DNA from: Mesorhizobium sp. CU3
GTDB lineage: Bacteria > Pseudomonadota > Alphaproteobacteria > Rhizobiales > Rhizobiaceae
Assembly: GCF_006442965.1 (NCBI RefSeq)
Contig: NZ_VFWX01000008.1
Location: 186,001 to 250,000, forward strand
Direction: 5' to 3'
Length of the DNA stretch: 64,000 nt
Shown here piece after piece: positions 8,730 through 16,344 of the stretch. The notes under the pieces are model-generated. The model searched no databases, was not told where the DNA came from, and saw nothing but the letters and a program-made list of their open reading frames with translations. Within the stretch, counting starts at the first letter, position 1; every line of letters starts with the position of its first letter. The position numbers and the translations under genes are program-made.

Positions 8730-9056
8730 ATGAAACCAATGCTGATGCGCTTGGCGGTTCTGGCTGTGGTGGGGCTCATGTGCGCCGTTCCATTTGCCGT
8801 CCGTGCGGAAGATGAGGACGGTGACCATGACCGTGCCCGGGACCTTTACGAGCGCGGTGAAATCGAAGGCCTTGCCGACATCCTGGCTACGGTCCGCGAC
8901 CGGGTGCCCGGAGAGATTGTTGCGGTCAATCTCGTCCGCCTACGCGGCAAGTGGGCTTATCGGCTCCAGGTGGTAGGCCCCGACGGCCGCCGCAGGATCG
9001 TCGACGTAGATGCCAGACCCGGCGCAACTATGCACATCGACGGCGACCCGAGATGA
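8730..9056 (+). CDS. Periplasmic PepSY-domain protein upstream of a two-component system
   Basis: About 108 residues with a signal peptide (MKPMLMRLAVLAVVGL to VRA-ED) and a compact PepSY-like domain (IVAVNLVRLRGKWAYRLQVV then a strand RRRIVDVDA). Small PepSY proteins are often encoded next to sensor kinases and may tune their periplasmic domains, as FeuN does for FeuPQ in rhizobia (analogy only). The start at 8730 is preferred for the signal peptide; ATG 8712 is an alternative. The stop overlaps the response-regulator ATG by four bases (ATGA), so the three genes are one operon. Confidence 0.75.
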   Translation: MKPMLMRLAVLAVVGLMCAVPFAVRAEDEDGDHDRARDLYERGEIEGLADILATVRDRVPGEIVAVNLVRLRGKWAYRLQVVGPDGRRRIVDVDARPGATMHIDGDPR

Positions 9057-9718
9057 AAATTCTTCTTGCTGAAGACGAACCGCGTATTGCCACCGACATC
9101 GCTGCAGCCCTGAAAGCCTCAGGCATGGCCGTGGACATTGTACGCGACGGCGAATCGGCCTGGTTCGCGGGTGATGTCGAGAGCTACGATGCGGCAATCC
9201 TGGATCTCGGCCTGCCGAAGGTCGACGGCCTTACGGTGTTGAAGCGCTGGCGGACCAACGCCCGCCATTTTCCGGTGCTGATCCTGACCGCAAGGGGCCT
9301 GTGGACCGAGCGCGTCGAAGGCATCGATGCCGGTGCCGACGACTACCTCCCGAAGCCTTTTGAGATGGAGGAACTGCTGGCCCGGCTGCGCGCCATTCTG
9401 CGCCGTTCGGCCGGACAGTCGGCGCCGGTGCTGAAATCGGGGCGCTTGCTGCTCGACACGCGCCAGATGCGGATTTCGCTCCACGGCGCTCCAGTGGCGC
9501 TGTCGCCGCTGGAATATCGGCTTCTGGCCTTTCTGATCCATCACGCCGGCCGCGTGGTCGCGGCAACCGAACTTGCCGAACATCTCTACGGCTCCGACAA
9601 CGAACGTGATCCGAACGCGATAGAAGTCATCGTGGCGCGTCTGCGCCGCAAACTTGGCAGTGACGTCCTCGAGACGCGACGCGGGTTCGGATACCTTGTG
9701 CCTGGTGGACCTGATTGA
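9053..9718 (+). CDS. OmpR/PhoP-family response regulator
   Basis: 221 residues. The receiver domain has acidic E7/D8, phospho-acceptor Asp51 (LDLGLP), Thr79 and Lys101 (PKPF). The C-terminal winged helix ends with DPNAIEVIVARLRRKLG and RGFGYLV, typical of OmpR proteins. Start codon overlaps the PepSY stop and the stop overlaps the kinase start (TGATG). It probably regulates its own operon and perhaps the convergent FMN/RnfD-FNR operon. That link is inferred from position only. Confidence 0.93.
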   Translation: MKILLAEDEPRIATDIAAALKASGMAVDIVRDGESAWFAGDVESYDAAILDLGLPKVDGLTVLKRWRTNARHFPVLILTARGLWTERVEGIDAGADDYLPKPFEMEELLARLRAILRRSAGQSAPVLKSGRLLLDTRQMRISLHGAPVALSPLEYRLLAFLIHHAGRVVAATELAEHLYGSDNERDPNAIEVIVARLRRKLGSDVLETRRGFGYLVPGGPD

Positions 9719-11058
9719 TGCATAACTCGATCCGGATCAGGCTCTGGTCGGCGGCAGCCGTATCGGTCGTCATTGCGCTTGCCCTCGCGGGCGTCGGGCT
9801 ACGCTATCTGTTCGAACTGAATGTCGAGCGTCGGGTTGTCAGTGAACTGACTGTCGATCTCAACGAGTTGATAGGCGCGACCCGCTTCGCGACCGACGGT
9901 CGCCTAACCGTCGAAGCGACGTTGACCGATCCGCGCTTCGTCAGCCCCCTGTCGGGCCATTATTGGCAAGTGGAGAACATGACTTCGCATGCCCTGGTGC
10001 GCTCGCGCTCGCTCTGGGACGGAACGCTTACCTTGCCTGAGCCGGGGGGCAACGGCACACTGAAGAAGGCAGAGCTAAAGGGGCCAGGTGGAGAACTCAC
10101 GGTCGCTGTCATGCGCACCATCACCGATGCCGACGGGCGCAGCTTTCGAGCCGTCGTTGCAGAGGATCATCGCAGCGTTGAAGCATCGGTGGGACAGTAT
10201 GTCCGCGACTTGGCTCCGGCGCTCATCGTCCTTGCCCTCGCGCTGATGGCGGCCTTCTTCGCCCAGATCACCGTCGGCCTCGCGCCGCTGGAAGGCCTCC
10301 GTGTCGCTGTCAAAGATGTCATTGGGCAGCGCACGGCACGCATCGACTTCACCGCTCCCGTCGAAGTGCAGCCGCTTGCCGACGAAATCAACCGCTTGCT
10401 CGACGCCCAGCAAAAAGCGCTCGCCCGCGCGCGCTCGCGCGCCACCGATCTCGCGCATGGTCTGAAGACCCCGCTGCAGGTTCTGTCGGCGGATATCCGG
10501 GCCTTACGAAAAAAGGGGGAAACCGAACTCGCCGACGAAATCGAGAAGAGTGCCGGCGCCATCCGCCGGCATGTCGAGCGCGAACTGGCACGCGCCCGTC
10601 TTGCGCCGGGCGTTTCCGGCAAAGCCGCCTGCCAAGTCCGGGAGGTTGCAGCCGGCGTGGTCGCCGTCGTCAGGCGCACGCCAGCGGGCAAGCAACTCTC
10701 GTTCGGGATCGACGTACCAGAGGATTTTACAGGCTCGATCGATGAAGGCGATCTGACGGAGATCCTCGGCAACCTGATAGAAAACGCGGCGCGTTTTGCG
10801 AAATCCACCGTCCAGATCAGCGCATGCGCGAACGCTGGGGAGATGACCATCACGGTTTCAGACGACGGCTCGGGCATACCCGAGGCTGGCCTGCAGGCCG
10901 TATTGTCGCGTGGCGTCCAGTTCGATAGCAAGGGCGGCGGCAGCGGCCTTGGCCTGGCGATCGTATCGGACATCGTCGAAGCCTATGGAGGTCGGCTAGC
11001 GATTGCCAACGCTACGCCCGGCCTCAGAGTGAGCGTCTATTTGCCCTGCCATGGCTGA
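9718..11058 (+). CDS. Two-component sensor histidine kinase
   Basis: 446 residues from ATG 9718. Helix 1 near residues 10-30 and helix 2 near 165-190 flank a periplasmic domain of about 130 residues. Then come HAMP-like sequence, the H-box LAHGLKTPLQVL with the phosphorylated His, N-box NLIENAARFA, and G-boxes DDGSGIP and GGGSGLGLAI. The layout is that of PhoQ/FeuQ-type kinases. Cognate regulator is the overlapping upstream gene. Possible ligands (metal, redox state, PepSY partner) cannot be read from the sequence. Confidence 0.92.
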   Translation: MHNSIRIRLWSAAAVSVVIALALAGVGLRYLFELNVERRVVSELTVDLNELIGATRFATDGRLTVEATLTDPRFVSPLSGHYWQVENMTSHALVRSRSLWDGTLTLPEPGGNGTLKKAELKGPGGELTVAVMRTITDADGRSFRAVVAEDHRSVEASVGQYVRDLAPALIVLALALMAAFFAQITVGLAPLEGLRVAVKDVIGQRTARIDFTAPVEVQPLADEINRLLDAQQKALARARSRATDLAHGLKTPLQVLSADIRALRKKGETELADEIEKSAGAIRRHVERELARARLAPGVSGKAACQVREVAAGVVAVVRRTPAGKQLSFGIDVPEDFTGSIDEGDLTEILGNLIENAARFAKSTVQISACANAGEMTITVSDDGSGIPEAGLQAVLSRGVQFDSKGGGSGLGLAIVSDIVEAYGGRLAIANATPGLRVSVYLPCHG

Positions 11059-11065
11059 GGCGGGC

Positions 11066-12577
11066 TCAGGCAAAGCCGGGAAAATAGTCGACCTTTATCT
11101 TCGCCCGGCGAACGCCCATGGCGAGAAGCGTCCGCCGCAACGCCTTGACCATGATCTGGGGACCGGAAATGAAGAACGTGCGCTCGAGGTAGTCGGGAAT
11201 GGCAAGGCGTACCAGGCGTGAGTCTATATAACCGGGATACTGGCCGCGCCCAGCACCCAGGGCGACAGCGTGAAACGTTTTGATGCCCAGTTCGCGCCGC
11301 GCCGCGCCCAGTACATCGCGATAGGCGATATCCTCCTGGCGCTCGGTTCCGTAGAGAACCACGATCGGCCGCGGCTCATTGCGGTCGAGCAGATACCGCA
11401 GCATCGAACGGAACGGCGTGATGCCGATGCCGCCGGCAAGGAAAGCGAGCTTGACGTCGGGATCGGATGGCAGGGTGAAATCGCCGGCCAATTGCGCGGC
11501 ATGGATCGAACTCCCGGGCTTCATAGCAGCAAGCGCCCGCTTGAAGGCGCTCGATTGCGGATAGAACTTGACGCCCAGCCGCACCGATCGCTCGGTGGGC
11601 GCGGAGGCGAGCGTGAAATAGCGTCGGTTGCCGCGATTGTCTGAACGGTCGAGCCCAAGTGTCCATTCCAGGTACTGACCAGCATCGAAAGCGAGCTTTC
11701 GTTTGGACTTGAAGACGAAATCGTAGCTGTCCACGGCGGTCCTTTCGATTTTCTCCAAAGTCAGCACAAAACGACCCCGCGGGCCTACCGCATAGGCGAA
11801 CAGGTTGCCCGCCAGGAGTGCGAGCTCGGGCGTGAAATAGAACGAGCCGATATGGACGTTGGGGGCGAACAGGAAGCCGACGATGCCGGCAAACGCGATG
11901 CGCGGCCAGCGTGTCGTCGGTGCCGTAAGCGGTTCGGTTAGCATCACGAAGGCAAAGAACAGCAAGGGCGACGAAGTGAAGGTCTCGGTGAGTGCGTTGC
12001 CGTAGTCAGAGGGGTCGGTGGTGGCCAGTATCGTCGCTAGCGCCACGCCGCCGAACGTCGTTACGAGGTCGAGCCGGCGCAGCTTGCGCACCACCAGGAC
12101 CCCACCCACGACTACGACAGGAAGCAGCCATATGCTTCCCCCGACCCACCATGTGGCCGGGCTGTCGAGCAGGAAAGCGGTCAGGGCCACGCCCACCGCA
12201 GCCGGATTGAACAGGTGTTTTCCACGGATGGCCAGGATGTATTTTGACGAAATCGCCCAGACCGACGCGAACGCCACAGCGGCAATCCCCTTTAGATCGG
12301 TGACAGCAACCGGCTCTAGGATGAGCGCCAGGATCAAAGCAGTTATCAGGAACGATTCGCTGTTTGCCGGAACCGCGAAGGTGCGGGCGAAGGCCTTATT
12401 GGTGACCCAGCAAATGGCCAGCACCAGCCCTACGGTGAAGGCAAGCAAGACCGGATCATACGGCGCAGGGTTCGTGAAACCCAGCATTATGGCCGCTCCC
12501 AGCAGCGCCATCAGATAGTATAGGACCAGCCGATACATGGTAACGTGGTCAAGAAACCGGTCGAGGACCTTGATCAT
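11066..12577 (-). CDS. RnfD/NqrB-like membrane protein fused to a ferredoxin-NADP-reductase-type flavodomain
   Basis: 503 residues in two parts. Residues 1-265 are an NQR2/RnfD-type membrane domain with about ten helices and the family signature SKYILAIRGKHLFNPAA (about 110-127) plus FVMLTEPLTAP (about 210). Residues 266-503 are an FNR-type oxidoreductase: FAD motif RRYFTLAS (318-325), nucleotide motif AGGIGITP (381-388) and ISGP (470-473). This predicts electron transfer from NAD(P)H via FAD into the membrane part and on to a flavin on the other side. I see no SGAT covalent-FMN site in the membrane domain. Start ATG overlaps the ApbE stop (ATGA). It is the third gene of the FMN-binding/ApbE/RnfD-FNR operon and converges with the kinase gene, 7 bases apart. 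Confidence 0.85.
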   Translation of the reverse strand: MIKVLDRFLDHVTMYRLVLYYLMALLGAAIMLGFTNPAPYDPVLLAFTVGLVLAICWVTNKAFARTFAVPANSESFLITALILALILEPVAVTDLKGIAAVAFASVWAISSKYILAIRGKHLFNPAAVGVALTAFLLDSPATWWVGGSIWLLPVVVVGGVLVVRKLRRLDLVTTFGGVALATILATTDPSDYGNALTETFTSSPLLFFAFVMLTEPLTAPTTRWPRIAFAGIVGFLFAPNVHIGSFYFTPELALLAGNLFAYAVGPRGRFVLTLEKIERTAVDSYDFVFKSKRKLAFDAGQYLEWTLGLDRSDNRGNRRYFTLASAPTERSVRLGVKFYPQSSAFKRALAAMKPGSSIHAAQLAGDFTLPSDPDVKLAFLAGGIGITPFRSMLRYLLDRNEPRPIVVLYGTERQEDIAYRDVLGAARRELGIKTFHAVALGAGRGQYPGYIDSRLVRLAIPDYLERTFFISGPQIMVKALRRTLLAMGVRRAKIKVDYFPGFA

Positions 12578-13314
12578 GGCAGGCAGAAAGCTCCAAAGCC
12601 GCTAGTCGGCGTCGCTCGGCGGCCTTCATCAACGAGGTATCCCTCAAGGCCTTGCGTGCGCTCGAGGAACAGGATTCCCTCGCGGCCCATCGCGAAGGCG
12701 GCGGTTGCGAAGCGGTCGGCTTCCAGAACATCCGAGGCGATCACGGTGAGACTGACGACATCGGAGATCTGTCCGCACGCGTTGAAAGGGTTGTAGATGT
12801 GCTGTCCGCGTGCGTAAGTGCCGGAGGTAGCGACGCCGTGCCCGTGCGGATAGACGACCTTGATGATCTCATCTTGATGGAACGGACTGCGGATGCCGAC
12901 ACTCCATTCCTGTCCGGAGGCATTTTTGCCGGACGACTGGATGTCGCCGCCGGCTTCGATGAAGAAGTCGACGACGCCGGCAACGCGCACGATATCGGCC
13001 GCATTGCGGATGGCCCAGCCCTTTACGATGCCGGACGGGTCGAGCGATCCGTCAGGCCTGTGGACATCGAAATACCCGCCCGTATCCTTCCTGGTTTGCT
13101 CGGCGAGCGCCATAACCTCCCGCATATCTCCACTCCAGTCGCGCACCGGAATGTCGCCGCGGTTGATGGCCGATATCTCGCTGTCGGTGCGGTAGGTGCT
13201 GAACCGTCGGTCGACCTCGTCGAAATAGCCGAACACCGTCTCGGCCAGGGCGCCATCCGAAGCGCCAAGGTCGATTGTGATGGGCATGCCCATCATAATT
13301 CTCGTTTCGCGCAT
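12574..13314 (-). CDS. apbE: ApbE-family FAD:protein FMN transferase
   Basis: 246 residues. ApbE enzymes attach FMN covalently to Thr in SGAT-type motifs using FAD as donor. Family signatures are clear: MGMPITIDL at the N-terminus, DPSGIVKGWAI mid-protein, ATSGTYARGQHIYNPF and the C-terminal ADRFATAAFAMG. It is shorter than typical periplasmic ApbE and has no signal peptide; an in-frame TAA lies two codons before the ATG (TAA GTC ATG), so no export signal can be added upstream. The likely substrate is the FMN-binding protein encoded 6 bases upstream. The compartment question is noted as a finding. Confidence 0.9.
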   Translation of the reverse strand: MRETRIMMGMPITIDLGASDGALAETVFGYFDEVDRRFSTYRTDSEISAINRGDIPVRDWSGDMREVMALAEQTRKDTGGYFDVHRPDGSLDPSGIVKGWAIRNAADIVRVAGVVDFFIEAGGDIQSSGKNASGQEWSVGIRSPFHQDEIIKVVYPHGHGVATSGTYARGQHIYNPFNACGQISDVVSLTVIASDVLEADRFATAAFAMGREGILFLERTQGLEGYLVDEGRRATPTSGFGAFCLP

Positions 13315-13320
13315 GACTTA

Positions 13321-14094
13321 CTACGAAGCCCTGTCCAGGGCGCCGCCAAGCGATTGAATGAAGGCCTTGCTCGTCAGCGTTGCGCCGGAAATCATGTCAA
13401 CATCGGCGCTTTGGGCGCTGATCGCCTCGTCGCGCAGCATGGGCAGCGCCTGCCGGTTGATGTTGACCGAAGTGCGCCTGTCGTTGGGGTATCGCAATAT
13501 CTTGAGCGCCGTGAGGCGACCGCCCTGAACCAGGGCCTGAACCTGGACAATGCCGTAGTAGGCGTCGGCGGCCGGGCCATTGTAGATCCCGTCAATGTAC
13601 CCATGGGTCGCGGGCTTCGCGCCGGCATCAATCAGGCGTGCCGCGGCGCGATAACTTGCCGGCCGCCGTTGAGGTACCGGAATATACACCGCTGGTGTTA
13701 TCTCGAACGTCTCGGCCGCTGCTGCGCTTGCGCCTTCGGCTCTTAGCTTTTTCTGCCGCGATGCCGGCAGCACAGGCGTAATCTGTGTCTGGCCGATAGC
13801 AATCGCCGGGGCCTCCGGAATCGCCGCCGCAGGTTCCCTGCTGAATTCAACTTCGGTCCGCCGAGTCCGCTCCTCCCGGGTCTCCTGCTTTCGCGGCTCG
13901 GGCAGAGCTGCTTTCTCGACCGGAGCATGGTCTACCGGAGCCGCAGAGGGTGGTGGCAGCGAGGTGACTTGCTGTGCCGGGTCGACCGGCTCCGCCGTAT
14001 CGGTAAGGTTTCTGGCATGGAGGTTCCCAGCCTGATCCCAGACATAGGCTCCGGACGAAACGATCACGAGAAGCGACAAAGCAATCTTTTTCAT
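13321..14094 (-). CDS. FMN-binding-domain protein (RnfG/NqrC-like), covalent flavin carrier
   Basis: 257 residues. An N-terminal hydrophobic segment (residues 4-18) is a signal peptide or membrane anchor. A long Pro/Glu/Ala-rich linker (about 40-135) leads to an FMN-binding domain (about 155-257) ending in DMISGATLTS, where Thr239 of SGAT is the expected FMN attachment residue. NqrC and RnfG use this motif. First gene of a three-gene operon with apbE and the RnfD-FNR fusion, so it is probably the terminal or periplasmic flavin carrier of that module. No strong ribosome site is visible before the ATG. Confidence 0.85.
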   Translation of the reverse strand: MKKIALSLLVIVSSGAYVWDQAGNLHARNLTDTAEPVDPAQQVTSLPPPSAAPVDHAPVEKAALPEPRKQETREERTRRTEVEFSREPAAAIPEAPAIAIGQTQITPVLPASRQKKLRAEGASAAAAETFEITPAVYIPVPQRRPASYRAAARLIDAGAKPATHGYIDGIYNGPAADAYYGIVQVQALVQGGRLTALKILRYPNDRRTSVNINRQALPMLRDEAISAQSADVDMISGATLTSKAFIQSLGGALDRAS

Positions 14095-14169
14095 GGGCAG
14101 TGCATCCAGATTTCAGGCACGCGCGGTCGAGCCGTGCATACGCATTTGGAGCAATATCTCACGAACCAC

Positions 14170-14187
14170 CTGACAACTGGCTGTCAG
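14170..14187. promoter_or_regulatory. Small inverted repeat upstream of the FMN-binding operon
   Basis: CTGACA (14170-14175) and TGTCAG (14182-14187), spaced by six bases, lie about 80 bases upstream of the operon start in a 275-base intergenic region. Possible operator; purely positional. Confidence 0.25.
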
Positions 14188-14369
14188 CGCACCCTACCCT
14201 GCGAAAAGACTACTCAGGCGAACGAGCGAGGAGTGTCGCCGGAATCTAAAACACCCGACAGTCCAGCGGGTCCAAGAGCGAAGCTGAGGCAAATGGCAGA
14301 TGAGGTTGCGGCGACGATCAAGATAATGGCCCATTGGTTCGCAATATTGGCCAATCATAGGCCGCCAAT

Positions 14370-15194
14370 TCACTTTTGCTTGGCGACGAATGCCCGAATT
14401 GCGTCTGTCGTTCCGTCGACAATCGCGTCTATACCAAGTTGACCAAATTCGGCTGTAGAGCGGGTAGGTTCGCCACCATAGACTCCGTCAACGGCACCCA
14501 TTTGAGATCCTTTGGCCAAGGGGTCCTGGCGAACCATCGACGGGTCAATGGCGAGCATAAGCGAAGTGTCGGCAAGACCTGCGTGCGTGCCGATTTCTGA
14601 CTGCTTCGCACCAGCTTCTAGGAGTTTGTCGATATATGTAGTCTGCGCGATCCGGTAGTACTCGGTTGCCGCAAATACCCTCGCGTGACTGTTGACCCAC
14701 TCAGCGTTCAGCTGGCGGGCGACGGACGCTTCCGATGCCTGGTATCCACCGTGATCACCCAGTAGGACAATCGTCTTAAAGCCGTGGTGCTTGAAACTGC
14801 GCGAAGCATCTTCGATCAAAAGCCGGAAAGCCCTATCGCTTATCGTGATCGTTCCTGGAAATCGCATGTGTCCGGTTGGCGGGTCGATGGACCCTTCAGG
14901 CACGTAAGCCACCACGGGTGCAACCAGTGCATTCCCTAACTTGGCGGCAATTCTCTCAGCTAGAAATCGAACCCGCACATTGTGCTTGCCTAAGGCAATT
15001 GCCGGCCCGCTCTGTTCCGTCCCACCAATCGGAATGAGGATGGTTGTTGTCCCACCAGCAATCCGGTCGCGCACTTCCGTCCATGTTAGGTCGTCGAGAT
15101 CCAACGATTTCGATGGTTCCCCTGCGTCCGCCGACAACAACTGGCAGCAGCAGAAGAGACCCGTGTATACCAAGAGCTTGAGGGCGCGCTGCAC
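14370..15194 (-). CDS. Exported creatininase-family protein
   Basis: 274 residues. Creatininase/MftE-type metal amidohydrolases act on amide bonds of small molecules or peptides. Conserved blocks are LIPIGGTEQSGP (metal-binding Glu), GKHN-VR, PEGSIDPPTGHMRFPGTI (metal-ligand region) and LLGDHGGYQ. Residues 1-25 form a hydrophobic leader (LLVYTGLFCCCQLL) ending SADA, so the protein is predicted to be exported, which is unusual for cytosolic creatininases. The start is GTG at 15194. Isolated gene between two operons; substrate unknown. Confidence 0.82.
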   Translation of the reverse strand: MQRALKLLVYTGLFCCCQLLSADAGEPSKSLDLDDLTWTEVRDRIAGGTTTILIPIGGTEQSGPAIALGKHNVRVRFLAERIAAKLGNALVAPVVAYVPEGSIDPPTGHMRFPGTITISDRAFRLLIEDASRSFKHHGFKTIVLLGDHGGYQASEASVARQLNAEWVNSHARVFAATEYYRIAQTTYIDKLLEAGAKQSEIGTHAGLADTSLMLAIDPSMVRQDPLAKGSQMGAVDGVYGGEPTRSTAEFGQLGIDAIVDGTTDAIRAFVAKQK

Positions 15195-15623
15195 ACTACT
15201 TTTCGCTTCACCACAATGTGAGAAGTTTAGCGCTGACAGTCAGGATTGTCATATTACAGAATGGTAATCGCCTTGCATCCGGCCGAACATCCGGACATGT
15301 CGATTCCTAACAACAGAAGGCGCCGCTGACCTTTGAACTCAGCGATGGCGTCCGCCCGATGGAGTTGAACCGTGCGGCCAAGCCAAACATCGTTGGCGAT
15401 GTCGTTGAAGTCGAGTTGTCGCCTCGACCGGCAAGCTGCAGGCAGCGTGATCGCCGGCTGAATCAGAACGCGCAAAGCGAGGCAACGCCACAACGGTGCA
15501 AAAACCCAGTTGATCGCGAATTGTGGAACCAGCTGACGACTGGTACGGGGCCTTTGCTGACCGACAGCTTCCAGACAGATTATGGTCGATGCTCAATTTG
15601 ACCAAGAGAGTGTCCCGCAAGCG
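15195..15623. other. 429-bp region without a recognisable gene
   Basis: Lies between the creatininase start and the ArsR stop. Open frames on both strands (up to about 93 codons) overlap each other, lack ribosome sites and resemble nothing I recognise. It may contain a decayed gene. The creatininase promoter should be at its left edge. Confidence 0.5.
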
Positions 15624-15917
15624 TCATGGACAGAAAGCCGAATGAAGTGCTTCGACAACCGTCAGGACTTCTGGCCGAGTGATGCGGTAGTAGACGGTCG
15701 TCCCGTCGCGGCGCGATTCGACTAGTCCGTCAGCGCGCAAGCGCATGAGCTGCTGCGACATCGGCACCTGCTCGATGCCCAGTAAATCACGCAACTCCGC
15801 GACAGACCGCTCATCCTTTCCCAACGCACAAAGCACTAGAAGCCGTTGCGGATGGGACAAGCTCCTCAGCAGGTCCGCCGCTTTCCCAGAAGCCGAGATC
15901 ATCCGTTCAACATTCAT
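15624..15917 (-). CDS. ArsR/SmtB-family repressor with BigR/SqrR-type cysteine pair
   Basis: 97 residues from ATG 15917. Winged helix-turn-helix with LSHPQRLLVLCAL, VAELRDLLGIEQVPMSQQLMRLRADGLV and a beta wing RRDGTTVYY. Cys30 and Cys96 are 66 residues apart, matching the spacing of the two redox cysteines I recall for BigR/SqrR persulfide sensors. Those repress until the cysteines are bridged by reactive sulfur. Divergent from the DUF2892-MFP-RND operon with an AT-rich dyad between them. A longer upstream start (15953) would place the operator inside the gene and is less likely. Confidence 0.85.
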   Translation of the reverse strand: MNVERMISASGKAADLLRSLSHPQRLLVLCALGKDERSVAELRDLLGIEQVPMSQQLMRLRADGLVESRRDGTTVYYRITRPEVLTVVEALHSAFCP

Positions 15918-15925
15918 ACTCTTGA

Positions 15926-15949
15926 ATTTAATATCTTTGAATGTTAAAT
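15926..15949. promoter_or_regulatory. Candidate ArsR-family operator
   Basis: An imperfect 24-bp palindrome with outer arms ATTTAA and TTAAAT; eight of twelve half-site positions match. It lies 8 bases upstream of the repressor ATG and about 110 bases upstream of the DUF2892 start, where one bound dimer could control both directions. Confidence 0.5.
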
Positions 15950-16059
15950 GCAAGCCCTAGCAGGTTGCGAAAGGCGTGACCTTATCATCGTGCTGATCGG
16001 TCGAACCAAGCAATCCTAGCGTAGTGTTGTTATGTTCGGCTCGCATCGGGAGAATGAAA

Positions 16060-16263
16060 ATGACCATCGACAAGGCCGTGCTGATGTTTGCTGGGTTCGT
16101 CGTGCTGATCTCGCTGGCGCTTGGCATCTACTATTCATCCTACTGGTTTCTGCTGACCGCATTCGCCGGACTGAACATGGTCCAAGCCTCGATCACCGGG
16201 TTCTGCCCGGCGGCGATCGTGTTCAAGAAACTCGGTTGCAAAGCGGGCGTCGCGTTCAAATAG
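16060..16263 (+). CDS. DUF2892 (YgaP membrane-domain-like) small membrane protein
   Basis: 67 residues with two membrane helices (about 5-25 and 27-45) and the family motif GFCPAAIVFKKLGCKAG near the C-terminus. The same domain forms the membrane tail of the rhodanese YgaP, whose gene sits beside the BigR homologue YgaV in E. coli. ATG 16060 is chosen because GGGAG lies seven bases upstream; ATG 16054 is too close to it. First gene of the operon with the RND pump. The two cysteines may handle sulfane sulfur, which is inference. Confidence 0.85.
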   Translation: MTIDKAVLMFAGFVVLISLALGIYYSSYWFLLTAFAGLNMVQASITGFCPAAIVFKKLGCKAGVAFK

Positions 16264-16344
16264 CGGCCGGCGTTTCGGGGACCACCACCAAACGGAAAGC
16301 GCGGGACGCGCCTCCCGGACCAAATCAACGACCGGAATTGCGCA

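Noticed and set aside
15254-15620. Overlapping minus-strand frames of 79 and 93 codons
   Set aside because: No ribosome site, no recognisable domain, mutually overlapping; listed only as an unexplained region.
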